Shown in pieces: positions 55,548 through 64,000 of a DNA stretch of 64,000 bases. The position numbers were made by a program, and so were the translations under genes. Where the stretch lies: NCBI GenBank assembly GCA_947493285.1, contig CANLQH010000001.1:248001-312000 (forward strand), given 5' to 3'. The notes under the pieces are model-generated. The model was not told the DNA's origin. It saw only the letters and a list, made by a program, of their open reading frames with translations, and did no database searches. Numbering within the stretch: the stretch's first letter is position 1; every line of letters begins with the position of its first letter. Origin of the DNA: an uncultured Tenacibaculum sp. Its GTDB lineage: Bacteria; Bacteroidota; Bacteroidia; Flavobacteriales; Flavobacteriaceae.

Positions 55548-56126
55548 TTAGATTGCTTCTTCAAATTTTTTTATTTTATCTTTTTTACTAATTAAAAAAT
55601 CAATGTCATCATATCCATTTAATAAGCACAATTTCTTGTATGAATTAATTTCAAATTCAGTATTACCTACTGGTGTTTTCAATATTTGATTTTCTAAATC
55701 TACAATTAGAATTGTTTCAGGGTCATTGCTTGTTTTTCGCAATAGCTTCTTCAAATAATCTTGTGATACTTGTATCGGTAAGATTCCATTATTTAATGCG
55801 TTTCCTTTAAAAATATCTGCAAAAAAGCTACTAATTACTACTTTAAAACCATAGCCTGCTAATGCCCAAGCAGCATGTTCTCTACTAGAGCCACAACCAA
55901 AATTATCGCCCGTAACTAATATACTTCCTTTGTATTTTTCATTATTTAATACAAAATCTTCATTAGTTGTTCCGTCTTTATGAAATCTCCAATCTCTAAA
56001 TACATTATCTCCAAAACCTTTTTTATCAGTTGCTTTTAAAAAGCGTGCTGGAATTATTTGATCCGTATCTATATTCTCTGTTGATAACGGAATCGCCGTG
56101 TCAATCAATTTTACAAACTTTTCCAT
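55548..56126 (-). CDS. leuD: 3-isopropylmalate dehydratase, small subunit
   Basis: 192 residues. [18 protein letters not shown] and the [17 protein letters not shown] motif are the swivelling-domain substrate contacts. It pairs with LeuC to isomerise isopropylmalate. One base separates it from leuC. Confidence 0.96.
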   Translation of the reverse strand: MEKFVKLIDTAIPLSTENIDTDQIIPARFLKATDKKGFGDNVFRDWRFHKDGTTNEDFVLNNEKYKGSILVTGDNFGCGSSREHAAWALAGYGFKVVISSFFADIFKGNALNNGILPIQVSQDYLKKLLRKTSNDPETILIVDLENQILKTPVGNTEFEINSYKKLCLLNGYDDIDFLISKKDKIKKFEEAI

Positions 56127-56127
56127 C

Positions 56128-57510
56128 TTAATTTAAGTGTTTTGTGATGTCTATAATTCTACCTTCTATTGCAGTTGCTGCTGCCATTAAAGGACTTGCT
56201 AAAATAGTTCTTGCACCTTGTCCTTGACGCCCTTCAAAATTTCTGTTTGAAGTTGAAATACAATACTCTCCTTCCGGAATTTTATCATCATTCATCGCTA
56301 AACAAGCTGAACATCCAGGTTGTCTTAACTCAAAACCAGCATTTTCGAAAATAGTATGTAAACCTTCTTCTTTAATTTGTTTTGCTACTTGTTGCGACCC
56401 TGGGACTAACCAAGCATTTACATTTTGAGCTTTTTGTTTACCTTTTATGTAGGAAGCTGCTACTCTAAAATCTTCAATTCTTGAATTGGTACAGCTACCG
56501 ATAAAAACATAATTAATTTTTTTGTCAACTAAACTTTCTCCTTTTATGAAGTTCATATAAGTTAATGACTTTTCAAAAGAAGCATCATTTTCCTCTGGAA
56601 TAGTTTCAGTAATTTTTATTCCCATTCCTGGATTTGTTCCGTAAGTAAGCATTGGTTCAATGTCTTCTGCATTGAAAGCGTATTCTTTATCAAAAACTGC
56701 ATTTTCATCAGTCTTTAAAGTTTTCCAATCCGCTACTTTGTCTTTAAACTCTGAACCTTTAGGAGTAAACTCTCTTCCTTTCACATATTTAAAAGTAGTT
56801 TCATCAGGAGCTATCATTCCTCCTCGTGCTCCCATTTCTATACTCATATTACAAACTGTCATACGGCCTTCCATAGACATTTCTTCAAAAACATTTCCTG
56901 CATACTCACAGAAATATCCTGTCCCAGAATTCGTTCCTAATTGAGAAATAATGTAGAGAATTACGTCTTTGGGTAATACACCTTTTTTAAGTTTTCCGTT
57001 AACAGATACTCGTAAACTTTTTGGCTTTTCTAACAATAAACATTGACTAGCAAATACCTGTGCTACTTGACTCGTGCCTATACCAAAAGCAATAGTTCCA
57101 AACGCACCATGAGTAGATGTATGGCTATCTCCACAAACCATCGTCATACCTGGTTGTGTAATTCCTAACTCCGGAGCCATTACATGTACAATTCCGTTGT
57201 ATTTATGGCCTAAACCATACAAAGTAATACCATTCTCCTTACAATTTTTTGTTAACTGTTCTAATTGATTTCTAGAAAGCTCATCTTTAATAGGTAAATG
57301 TTGATTTACCGTAGGCGTATTATGATCAGCTGTTGCAACAATTTTATCAGGTCGCGCAATTGGTATGTTTCGTTCTTTTAATTCATTAAATGCCTGTGGA
57401 CTTGTTACCTCATGAATTAAATGTTTATCGATATATAAAATTTGTGGACCATCTTTGATTGAATCTACCACATGGGCATCCCAAACTTTATCAAATAATG
57501 TATTTCCCAT
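56128..57510 (-). CDS. leuC: 3-isopropylmalate dehydratase, large subunit
   Basis: 460 residues, an aconitase homologue. The 4Fe-4S cysteines appear in [14 protein letters not shown] and [23 protein letters not shown] is typical. Its ATG shares one base with the leuA stop. Confidence 0.96.
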   Translation of the reverse strand: MGNTLFDKVWDAHVVDSIKDGPQILYIDKHLIHEVTSPQAFNELKERNIPIARPDKIVATADHNTPTVNQHLPIKDELSRNQLEQLTKNCKENGITLYGLGHKYNGIVHVMAPELGITQPGMTMVCGDSHTSTHGAFGTIAFGIGTSQVAQVFASQCLLLEKPKSLRVSVNGKLKKGVLPKDVILYIISQLGTNSGTGYFCEYAGNVFEEMSMEGRMTVCNMSIEMGARGGMIAPDETTFKYVKGREFTPKGSEFKDKVADWKTLKTDENAVFDKEYAFNAEDIEPMLTYGTNPGMGIKITETIPEENDASFEKSLTYMNFIKGESLVDKKINYVFIGSCTNSRIEDFRVAASYIKGKQKAQNVNAWLVPGSQQVAKQIKEEGLHTIFENAGFELRQPGCSACLAMNDDKIPEGEYCISTSNRNFEGRQGQGARTILASPLMAAATAIEGRIIDITKHLN

Positions 57511-58685
57511 TAGGCAATAGCTATTTTAGAGATTTTATTGACTTGTTTCATTATTAGATGAATATCTTCATCTATTACTTCTTTTTGCTTATCTGCAAAT
57601 TTTAAAAAGGTCTTATAAGCCGTGTCTAACTGAATTTTGGTAAGCTCATATCCTACTCTCTTAGCTCTATAAGCCAAAGCTGCTCTACCACTTCTGGCTG
57701 TTAATACAATAGCACTTTCTGTAACTCCTACATCTGCAGGATCAATAATCTCATAAGTTTCACGATTTTTGATTACACCATCTTGGTGAATTCCTGAACT
57801 ATGTGCAAAAGCATTTGCTCCAACAATTGCTTTATTAGGCTGAACAGGCATCCCCATGCTTTCACGAACCATTATACTTGTATCATATAATAATTTGGTA
57901 TTAATGTCGGTTTGTAAATTCAAATAAGGGTGTTGTTTTAAAATCATTACTACTTCTTCTAATGCAGTATTTCCAGCACGCTCTCCAATTCCATTGACCG
58001 TACACTCTATTTGTCGAGCTCCATTAATCGCCCCAGCTATGGAATTTGCTGTTGCTAAACCTAAATCATTGTGACAATGACAAGAAATTGTAACATTATC
58101 AATACCCTTTACATTACTCTTTAAATACTTAATTTTTGCTCCATACTCTTCTGGTAAACAATATCCCGTAGTATCTGGAATGTTTAATACAGTAGCTCCA
58201 GCTTTAATCATTTCTTCACAAACCTTAGCTAAAAATGCATTGTCCGTTCTACCAGCGTCTTCTGCATAAAACTCTACATCATCCACAAAATTTTTAGCAT
58301 AAGAAACAGCTTCTCTTCCTCTTTTTATTACTTCCTCTTGAGAAGAATTAAATTTGTATTTAATATGAGATTCACTAGTTCCTATTCCTGTATGAATTCT
58401 GGGTTTTACAGCTACTTTTAAAGCCTCTGCTGCTATTTCAATATCCTTTTTAACGGCTCTGGTTAATCCGCAAACTGTTGCATTCTTAACAATCTTTGCT
58501 ATTTCATTGACAGAAGTAAAGTCTCCAGGACTCGAAACAGGAAATCCAGCTTCAATAATATCAACTCCTAAAAAATCTAGCCGTTCTGCTATAACTAATT
58601 TTTGTTTAGTATCCAGTTTACAACCAGGAACCTGTTCTCCATCTCTTAAAGTAGTATCGAAAATTTGGATTTTATCGTTATTCAT
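57510..58685 (-). CDS. leuA: 2-isopropylmalate synthase, short form
   Basis: 391 residues. The HMGL-like barrel begins [20 protein letters not shown] and has the metal ligands [13 protein letters not shown], with [17 protein letters not shown]. The protein ends soon after the second subdomain ([28 protein letters not shown]) and lacks the C-terminal LeuA dimer/allosteric domain of about 120 residues found in the 520-residue E. coli enzyme. It condenses acetyl-CoA with 2-oxoisovalerate. First gene of leuACDB behind a TACATTTG box; no leader peptide or terminator precedes it. Confusion with homocitrate or citramalate synthase is possible but unlikely given leuCDB. Confidence 0.92.
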   Translation of the reverse strand: MNNDKIQIFDTTLRDGEQVPGCKLDTKQKLVIAERLDFLGVDIIEAGFPVSSPGDFTSVNEIAKIVKNATVCGLTRAVKKDIEIAAEALKVAVKPRIHTGIGTSESHIKYKFNSSQEEVIKRGREAVSYAKNFVDDVEFYAEDAGRTDNAFLAKVCEEMIKAGATVLNIPDTTGYCLPEEYGAKIKYLKSNVKGIDNVTISCHCHNDLGLATANSIAGAINGARQIECTVNGIGERAGNTALEEVVMILKQHPYLNLQTDINTKLLYDTSIMVRESMGMPVQPNKAIVGANAFAHSSGIHQDGVIKNRETYEIIDPADVGVTESAIVLTARSGRAALAYRAKRVGYELTKIQLDTAYKTFLKFADKQKEVIDEDIHLIMKQVNKISKIAIA

Positions 58686-58714
58686 TCTATTTAAATAATT
58701 GTCATTATATCAAT

Positions 58715-58722
58715 CAAATGTA
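58715..58722 (-). promoter_or_regulatory. Candidate -7 box (TACATTTG) of the leu operon
   Basis: Exact TAnnTTTG match 29 bases upstream of the leuA ATG. Confidence 0.6.
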
Positions 58723-58819
58723 TATATTGGCTTTTCAGAAGTGCTATTTTTTCAAATACCATTTACGACATCAAAAAACAGTAATAAAAAATTAACAAAT
58801 TGATTAACAATGCCTTAAA

Positions 58820-60382
58820 ATGAATTATTTTACAAGAGCTAACCAACAAAATGATTCTTTATTTGTTCTGATTCAATCTTTAACGAAATCAGAAAAGCGT
58901 CAATTCCACCTGTATATTGGTCGTTTAGATGGTAATATGGAAGCTAAATTTTTCACTCTTTTTAAATTTTTAGAAAAGCAAAAAAAGTATGATGAGAAAT
59001 CTATTATTAATAGTGGTATTGTTAGCAAACAACAACTTTCTAATTTAAAAGCTCATTTGTATAAACAAATATTGATTAGTTTACGAATGAATCCTGTTCA
59101 TAAAAATATAAGGGTACAAATACGTGAACAAATAGATTTTGCTACTGTGTTGTATCAAAAAGGATTATATAAACAAAGTTTAAAATTGCTAGACAAGGCA
59201 AAAATAATGGCTATTGATAATGAGGAAAAAAATGTTGCTTATGAAATTGTAGAGTTCGAAAAGGTAATTGAAAGTCAATATATAACAAGAAGCATAGATA
59301 CTAGAGCTGATGAATTAACTATTCAGGCAAAAAATTTAAGTCAGCAAAATGTTATTACAAGTAAGTTATCTAATTTATCACTTCAACTCTATGGTATTTT
59401 ACTAAAAACAGGGTATGCTCGTAATGACAAAGAACTAATAAAAATCAACACTTATTTTGAGTCACACTTGCCTTCTTTTGATTTCAACTTATTAGGATTT
59501 AGAGAACGTTTATGGTTATACAAAGCACATTTATGGCGAAGTTTTTTAACTCAGAATTTCTTGCATGGTTATAAGTATTCCTCTAATTGGGTGAACCTTT
59601 TTAGAGAGTATCCAAAAATGATACAGCTCAATCCTATTTTTTATTTAAAAGGAATGAATTACTTACTAGAATCTTTGTTTTTGATTCAGCATGAAAAAGA
59701 GTTTAACAAAGAGCTTTCTTATTTTGAATCTGCTATAGATGAAAAGAAAATTCCTATAAATGGAAATACTGAAATTTTAATCTTTCAATATTTCTACACA
59801 AATCAATTACATAAACATTTCTTAAAAGGAACTTTTAAAGATGGTGAGTATTTAGTTGATACTATTAACTCTAAAGTTAAAGAGTACAATAATCGATTAG
59901 ACAGACATCATATTATAACATTATACTACAAAATTGCTTGTTTGTATTTTGGAATGGGTGAAAATAAAAAATGTATTGAATATCTTTCTAAAATTATACA
60001 TGCAAAAAAATTGTATGTAGGAGAAGATTTACAATGTTTTGCCAGAATTTTAAATTTGATAGCTCATTATGAGTGTGGATTGGATTACCATTTAGAAAGA
60101 CAATTCAAGGAAACTTATAAGTTTCTTTTAAAAATGGAAAACTTACAAGAAGTTCAAAAAGAATTTATTGTCTCTATTAAATCTCTAGGTGATGTTTTTC
60201 CACATCAAATAAAAAATGAGTTCAAAAAAATTCATAGTCGTTTAAAAGTATATGAAAATCATCCATATGAAAAAAGAGCTTTTTTGTATTTGGATATTCT
60301 ATCTTGGCTAGAAAGTAAAATAGAAAATAAATCTGTTTCTGAAATTATTCAAGAGAAAGCTAAAAAGCGTCTGAGAAAATAA
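58820..60382 (+). CDS. Large helical protein of unknown function
   Basis: 520 residues with no signal peptide or membrane segment. The sequence is almost entirely predicted helical, with amphipathic repeats of 30-40 residues resembling TPR or other alpha-solenoid units (for instance ATVLYQKGLYKQSLKLLDKAKIMAIDNEEKNVAY and ITLYYKIACLYFGMGENKKCIEYLSKIIHAKKL). I recognise no enzymatic motif. It is divergent from leuA and precedes the thr operon. A scaffold or interaction role is a reasonable guess only. Confidence 0.75.
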   Translation: MNYFTRANQQNDSLFVLIQSLTKSEKRQFHLYIGRLDGNMEAKFFTLFKFLEKQKKYDEKSIINSGIVSKQQLSNLKAHLYKQILISLRMNPVHKNIRVQIREQIDFATVLYQKGLYKQSLKLLDKAKIMAIDNEEKNVAYEIVEFEKVIESQYITRSIDTRADELTIQAKNLSQQNVITSKLSNLSLQLYGILLKTGYARNDKELIKINTYFESHLPSFDFNLLGFRERLWLYKAHLWRSFLTQNFLHGYKYSSNWVNLFREYPKMIQLNPIFYLKGMNYLLESLFLIQHEKEFNKELSYFESAIDEKKIPINGNTEILIFQYFYTNQLHKHFLKGTFKDGEYLVDTINSKVKEYNNRLDRHHIITLYYKIACLYFGMGENKKCIEYLSKIIHAKKLYVGEDLQCFARILNLIAHYECGLDYHLERQFKETYKFLLKMENLQEVQKEFIVSIKSLGDVFPHQIKNEFKKIHSRLKVYENHPYEKRAFLYLDILSWLESKIENKSVSEIIQEKAKKRLRK

Positions 60383-60416
60383 TTTATAAAAAATAAACTT
60401 TATTAAAAAAAAAGTA

Positions 60417-60424
60417 TAACTTTG
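60417..60424 (+). promoter_or_regulatory. Candidate -7 box (TAACTTTG) of the thr leader
   Basis: Exact TAnnTTTG match ending five bases before the leader ORF ATG at 60430, so the transcript would start at or near that ATG. Confidence 0.55.
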
Positions 60425-60429
60425 GATTG

Positions 60430-60531
60430 ATGTTAAACAACAAAGGAAATATTAATTCTTTATCAGTCGTAAATCTTACGACTTCTTTTGTTGGCACAAC
60501 ATTTTCTACAATTATTACGGGTACCCTTTAG
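60430..60531 (+). CDS. thr operon leader peptide (Thr-rich)
   Basis: A 33-residue ORF whose second half, from residue 16, reads LTTSFVGTTFSTIITGTL: eight Thr and two Ile in 18 residues, the composition of ThrL-type leader peptides. The gene thrA follows 103 bases later. A 7-bp hairpin GTCGTAA/TTACGAC with T-rich tail occurs inside the ORF (60466-60490) and a GGGTACCC palindrome near its end, but I find no convincing terminator between the ORF and thrA. The leader function is well supported by composition and place; the mechanism is open. Confidence 0.68.
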   Translation: MLNNKGNINSLSVVNLTTSFVGTTFSTIITGTL

Positions 60532-60568
60532 GGGTTCTACATTTACATATCATCTTAGGCTATAGTTA

Positions 60569-60576
60569 TATTTTTG
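60569..60576 (+). promoter_or_regulatory. Possible second -7 box (TATTTTTG) closer to thrA
   Basis: Exact TAnnTTTG match 58 bases upstream of thrA, downstream of the leader ORF. If active it would give transcripts that bypass the leader. Confidence 0.35.
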
Positions 60577-60634
60577 AAAGATTCAAAAAAAGATAACTCA
60601 CACAAAATCAGTTTATCATTTTACATTTTTCATT

Positions 60635-63076
60635 ATGAAAGTTTTAAAATTTGGTGGATCATCAGTTGCCAATCATCAAAACATTAAAAAAGTTTTACAT
60701 ATTGTAGAACAAATTTCTAAGCAAGAAAAAACAGTAGTTATAGTCTCTGCATTTGGGAAAACTACTGATAAATTATTAGCAACAGCACAATTGGCTTTAA
60801 AGAACAATGCACTTGCTGCAAAAGCTGTATCTGATCTAGAAACCTTACACTTTTCAGTAGTTAATGAGTTAATCTCTGAAGAGAATCAACCAACTGTAAT
60901 ACAAGAAATTCAACGTCTTTTTAATCGATTAAAGGCTATTTATGAAGGTGTTTTTCTTTTACAAGAACTTTCTCCTAAGACACTTGCTACAATTGCTAGT
61001 TTTGGAGAAAGACTATCTTCTTACATTATTGCTCACGCTGCTAAAGAATTATTAAATGCCACACATAAAGATAGTAGGGAGCTTATTATTACGAATAATG
61101 AGGCTATAAACGTACAAGTAAACTTTAATCTTACCAATAAAAACTGCATCAATTATTTTGAAGAAAATTCGTTTGACACAACTATTTTAGGAGGATTCAT
61201 TGCTGCTAACGAAAAAGGAGAAACAACCACTTTAGGGCGTGGAGGCTCTGACTATTCTGCGGCAATTTACGCTGCAGCTTTAGGAGCTAATGAATTACAA
61301 ATTTGGACTGATGTATGTGGTATGTACTCTGCAAATCCAAGAGTAGTAAAACAAGCATTTCCAATTACTCAAATCTCATATGAAGAAGCTATGGAGTTAT
61401 CTCATTTTGGAGCAAAAGTCCTCTACTCTCCTACTATTCAGCCTGTTTTAGAAAAAGAAATTCCTATTCGAATTAAAAACACATTCGATCCAGAAAATCA
61501 AGGAACTCTTATTTCAAAAGAATCAACAAACAACAAACCTGTAAAAGGAATTACGCATATTGAAAACATTAACCTACTAACCCTAGAAGGTAGTGGTATG
61601 GTGGGCATTCCTGGTTTTTCAAAACGTATGTTTGAAACATTATCACAACAGAATATTAATGTCGTATTTATAACACAAGCTTCATCAGAACATTCTATAT
61701 GTATCGGTATTTACAAAGAAGATGCCTTACTTGCAGAAAAGTCTTTAAACGAAGGTTTTTCTTTTGAAATTCAACAACGTAAACTAAACCCTGTTTTAGT
61801 GGAAAATAACTTAGCAATTATTGCATTGGTAGGTGATAATATGAAAAACCACCAAGGTTTAAGTGGTCAAATGTTTAGTGCTTTAGGTAAAAATAATGTA
61901 AATGTTAGAGCCATTGCACAAGGAGCTTCAGAAAAAAATATCTCAGCTGTTATTAATAGTTCTGATGCTAAAAAAGCCTTGAATACTTTGCATGAGCAGT
62001 TTTTTGAAGAAAAAATAAAGCAATTAAACCTATTTGTTACTGGAGTTGGAAATGTAGGAGAACGATTTTTAGCACAAATACACCAACAAAAAGAATTTTT
62101 AAAAGAAAATTTGAAATTAAATATTCGAGTAATTGGAATTTCAAATTCACGAAAAATGTATTTTAACGAAGAGGGTATTGATTTATCTAATTGGAAGAAT
62201 AGCTTAGTAAATGGAAAAGAAAGTTCTTTGCAGTCATTTTTTGAAGAAGTAAAATCCTATAACTTTCGTAACTCTGTTTTTGTTGACAATACAGCCAATC
62301 AGAAAGTTTCTGAAGTTTATGAAAACTATTTACGTACTAATATTGGAGTAGTTACTTGTAATAAAATAGCTTGTGCTTCTAGTTTAGATAATTATAAAAA
62401 ACTTAAGAGAATTTCTAGTAAATATAACGCCCCGTTTTTGTTTGAGACTAATGTTGGTGCCGGATTACCAATTATTGACACGCTAAAAAACTTAATAGCT
62501 TCTGGAGATAGAGTACAAAAAATACAAGCTGTTTTATCTGGGACTTTAAATTTTGTTTTTAATAATTTCAATAATAGCAATACTTTCCATGATATTGTTG
62601 CGAACGCACAAGCACAAGGATATACTGAACCAGATCCTAAAATTGATTTAAGTGGAGTTGATGTTGCTAGAAAAATTCTAATTCTGGCTCGTGAAAGTGG
62701 TTATGAACTTGAGTTATCTGACATAGACAACAACTCTTTTTTACCTGAAAAAAGCTTAAACACAAGTGATAATGATACCTTTTACAAGAGTTTAACTGAA
62801 TTTGAAGCACATTTTCAAAAAATGTTTAAAGAAGCAAATGATAAAAATTGTCGTTTAAAATATGTTGCTGAATTTGAAAATGGTAAAGCTAATGTTGGTT
62901 TACAACATATTCCAGCAGATCATCCTTTTTATAATTTAGAAGGTAGCGATAATATTGTTTTATTTTTTACAGATAGATATCCTATAAACCCTTTGCAAAT
63001 AAAAGGTGCTGGAGCAGGTGCTGATGTAACTGCTTCTGGAATTTTTGCTGATGTAATTAGAATAGGCAACAATTAG
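60635..63076 (+). CDS. thrA: Bifunctional aspartate kinase/homoserine dehydrogenase I
   Basis: 813 residues, the usual fusion length. Aspartokinase domain (about 1-290) with KVLKFGGSSVAN, and TTLGRGGSDYSAAIYAAAL; two ACT domains (about 310-460) with LLTLEGSGMVGIPGFSKRMFETL and IIALVGDNMKNHQGLSGQMFSAL; homoserine dehydrogenase domain from about 462 with LFVTGVGNVGERFL, VDNTANQKVSEVY, ETNVGAGLPIIDTLKNL. It supplies aspartyl-phosphate and homoserine for Thr, Met and Lys. First gene of the operon behind a Thr-rich leader peptide. Confidence 0.97.
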   Translation: MKVLKFGGSSVANHQNIKKVLHIVEQISKQEKTVVIVSAFGKTTDKLLATAQLALKNNALAAKAVSDLETLHFSVVNELISEENQPTVIQEIQRLFNRLKAIYEGVFLLQELSPKTLATIASFGERLSSYIIAHAAKELLNATHKDSRELIITNNEAINVQVNFNLTNKNCINYFEENSFDTTILGGFIAANEKGETTTLGRGGSDYSAAIYAAALGANELQIWTDVCGMYSANPRVVKQAFPITQISYEEAMELSHFGAKVLYSPTIQPVLEKEIPIRIKNTFDPENQGTLISKESTNNKPVKGITHIENINLLTLEGSGMVGIPGFSKRMFETLSQQNINVVFITQASSEHSICIGIYKEDALLAEKSLNEGFSFEIQQRKLNPVLVENNLAIIALVGDNMKNHQGLSGQMFSALGKNNVNVRAIAQGASEKNISAVINSSDAKKALNTLHEQFFEEKIKQLNLFVTGVGNVGERFLAQIHQQKEFLKENLKLNIRVIGISNSRKMYFNEEGIDLSNWKNSLVNGKESSLQSFFEEVKSYNFRNSVFVDNTANQKVSEVYENYLRTNIGVVTCNKIACASSLDNYKKLKRISSKYNAPFLFETNVGAGLPIIDTLKNLIASGDRVQKIQAVLSGTLNFVFNNFNNSNTFHDIVANAQAQGYTEPDPKIDLSGVDVARKILILARESGYELELSDIDNNSFLPEKSLNTSDNDTFYKSLTEFEAHFQKMFKEANDKNCRLKYVAEFENGKANVGLQHIPADHPFYNLEGSDNIVLFFTDRYPINPLQIKGAGAGADVTASGIFADVIRIGNN

Positions 63077-63079
63077 ATT

Positions 63080-63721
63080 ATGGTAGTAGATAAATATAAA
63101 AACATCATTGAAACTTATAATAAGGTATCACAGCAATATCATGATAAATTCATGAATGCTAATGTGTACCATCATAGCTATGATAAACTTTTAAAACACA
63201 CTAAAAAAACTCATCAAACGGTTTTAGATGTGGCTTGTGGTCCTGGTAATATCACACAATATTTACTAAATAACTCAACTGGTTTAAAAATTTTAGGTAT
63301 CGATGCTGCTGAAAACATGATTCAATTAGCAAAAGAAAGTGTGCCTAATGCTAATTTTAAACTCTTAGATTGTAGGAATATTAAAAATTTACATCAGAAG
63401 TTTGATATTATAGTTTTTGGTTTTTGTTTCCCTTATATTTCAAAGAAAGAAAGTGTTCAATTAATTAATGACGCATATGACAGCTTAAACAAAAGTGGAT
63501 TGCTTTATATAAGTACAATGGTTGGAGATTATGATACTGATTCAGGATTTAAAACAAGTTCTGATGGAAAAAACCGCATGTTTATTCATTACCATAATCC
63601 AGAATATTTAATTGAAGCTATACAGGATAATAAATTTCAGTTACTAGAAAACTATACAAAAGAATATCAAGAAGGTACTATCAAAGGTGATACTGACTTG
63701 TTTTTAATTGCAAAAAAATGA
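63080..63721 (+). CDS. Class I SAM-dependent methyltransferase in the thr operon
   Basis: 213 residues. SAM-binding motif I LDVACGPGNITQYLL and motif post-I LGIDAAENMIQLA are clear, as is the motif II-like DIIVFGFCFPYI. Substrate unknown. It starts three bases after thrA and its stop overlaps the thrB start (ATGA), so it is inserted in the thr operon and co-translated. No sign of transfer in base composition was noted. Confidence 0.85.
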   Translation: MVVDKYKNIIETYNKVSQQYHDKFMNANVYHHSYDKLLKHTKKTHQTVLDVACGPGNITQYLLNNSTGLKILGIDAAENMIQLAKESVPNANFKLLDCRNIKNLHQKFDIIVFGFCFPYISKKESVQLINDAYDSLNKSGLLYISTMVGDYDTDSGFKTSSDGKNRMFIHYHNPEYLIEAIQDNKFQLLENYTKEYQEGTIKGDTDLFLIAKK

Positions 63722-64000
63722 ATTATATAAAAATATTTGCTCCAGCAACTGTTGCTAACGTTTCTTGTGGTTTTGACTCTATGGGTTTTGCTGTAGATAC
63801 CGTTGGAGACGAAATGACTTTTACAAAAAAAGTAAAAAAAGGAGTAAAAATAACACAAATAACCGGTGCTAATGGTTTGTCTTCAGACCCTACTAAAAAT
63901 GCAGCAGGTGTAGTTGCATTGGCTATGCTAAAACAACATTCAGTTGATTTTGGTATTGAAATTACCATGCACAAAGGATATTCTCCAGGTAGTGGTTTAG
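63718..64000 (+). CDS. thrB: Homoserine kinase (N-terminal part)
   Basis: About 94 residues before the window ends. MNYIKIFAPATVANVSCGFDSMGFAVD is the GHMP-kinase start, and KGYSPGSGL at the end is the beginning of the ATP-binding P-S-G-S-G-L motif. It phosphorylates homoserine. It overlaps the methyltransferase by four bases. Downstream thrC is expected but lies outside the window. Confidence 0.93.
   Translation, partial: MNYIKIFAPATVANVSCGFDSMGFAVDTVGDEMTFTKKVKKGVKITQITGANGLSSDPTKNAAGVVALAMLKQHSVDFGIEITMHKGYSPGSGL

Noticed and set aside
58680..58712. An ATTATTGTCATT-like sequence shared by the leuA upstream region and the ilv leaders, considered as a common operator
   Set aside because: In the leaders it simply encodes Ile-Ile-Val-Ile codons, and the copy near leuA is inverted and inexact.
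58686..58775. A short minus-strand ORF before leuA as a Leu leader peptide
   Set aside because: It has only a few scattered Leu codons, overlaps the likely promoter box and is not followed by a terminator.

Overview
The window is AT-rich, densely packed chromosomal DNA from a member of the Bacteroidota, most likely the family Flavobacteriaceae (Tenacibaculum/Polaribacter-like; genus is inference). Evidence: many starts are preceded by the Bacteroidota -7 box TAnnTTTG rather than a sigma70 -10 box, Shine-Dalgarno sequences are rare, and typical families are present (DUF3810, BshA, OstA-like protein, split transketolase, malate:quinone oxidoreductase, sigma/anti-sigma/outer-membrane modules). 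No rRNA, convincing tRNA, CRISPR array, prophage or insertion sequence was seen.

Layout. 1-8158: end of a YggS-type PLP protein, an exonuclease/GIY-YIG protein, a K+ channel, miaA, a Skp/OmpH chaperone, a DUF1853 protein, a DMT exporter with a Crp-like regulator, a methyltransferase and ttcA. 8160-9040: a small island with one lipoprotein gene between inverted 13-base sequences. 9028-16163 (minus): the complete his operon hisGDCBHAF(IE), headed by a His-rich leader peptide and terminator. 16190-28997: an outer-membrane protein, typA, proline dehydrogenase, aroB, bshA, transketolase N-subunit, a secreted protein, dnaB, a DUF3810 protein and pepT. 29266-35588: lysA between two copies of a two-part motif, rpsF-rpsR-rplI, a sterol-desaturase-like enzyme, an ECF sigma module and a candidate small RNA. 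35631-46336: mqo, a RelA/SpoT enzyme, a Fur-family regulator, purA, a DinB-like protein, a PLP decarboxylase, an OstA/LptA-like protein and a class III aminotransferase. 46333-54365 (minus): ilvE-D-B-N-C-A behind two tandem Ile/Val leader peptides, each with its own terminator. 54426-58685 (minus): leuA-C-D-B. 58820-60382: a helical protein of unknown function. 60430-64000: a Thr-rich leader peptide, thrA, a methyltransferase and the start of thrB.

The unifying theme is amino-acid biosynthesis: His, Ile/Val, Leu, Thr and Lys genes plus the shikimate gene aroB. The most interesting signal is regulatory. Short, previously unmarked leader ORFs rich in the end-product amino acid stand before three of these operons. 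For his and ilv they are followed by intrinsic terminators and by sequences able to form competing antiterminator helices, the logic of ribosome-mediated attenuation. The ilv operon appears to carry two such attenuators in series. A second regulatory signal is a self-contained candidate small RNA downstream of mqo. All functional statements rest on reading the sequence and on family knowledge; no database search was run.
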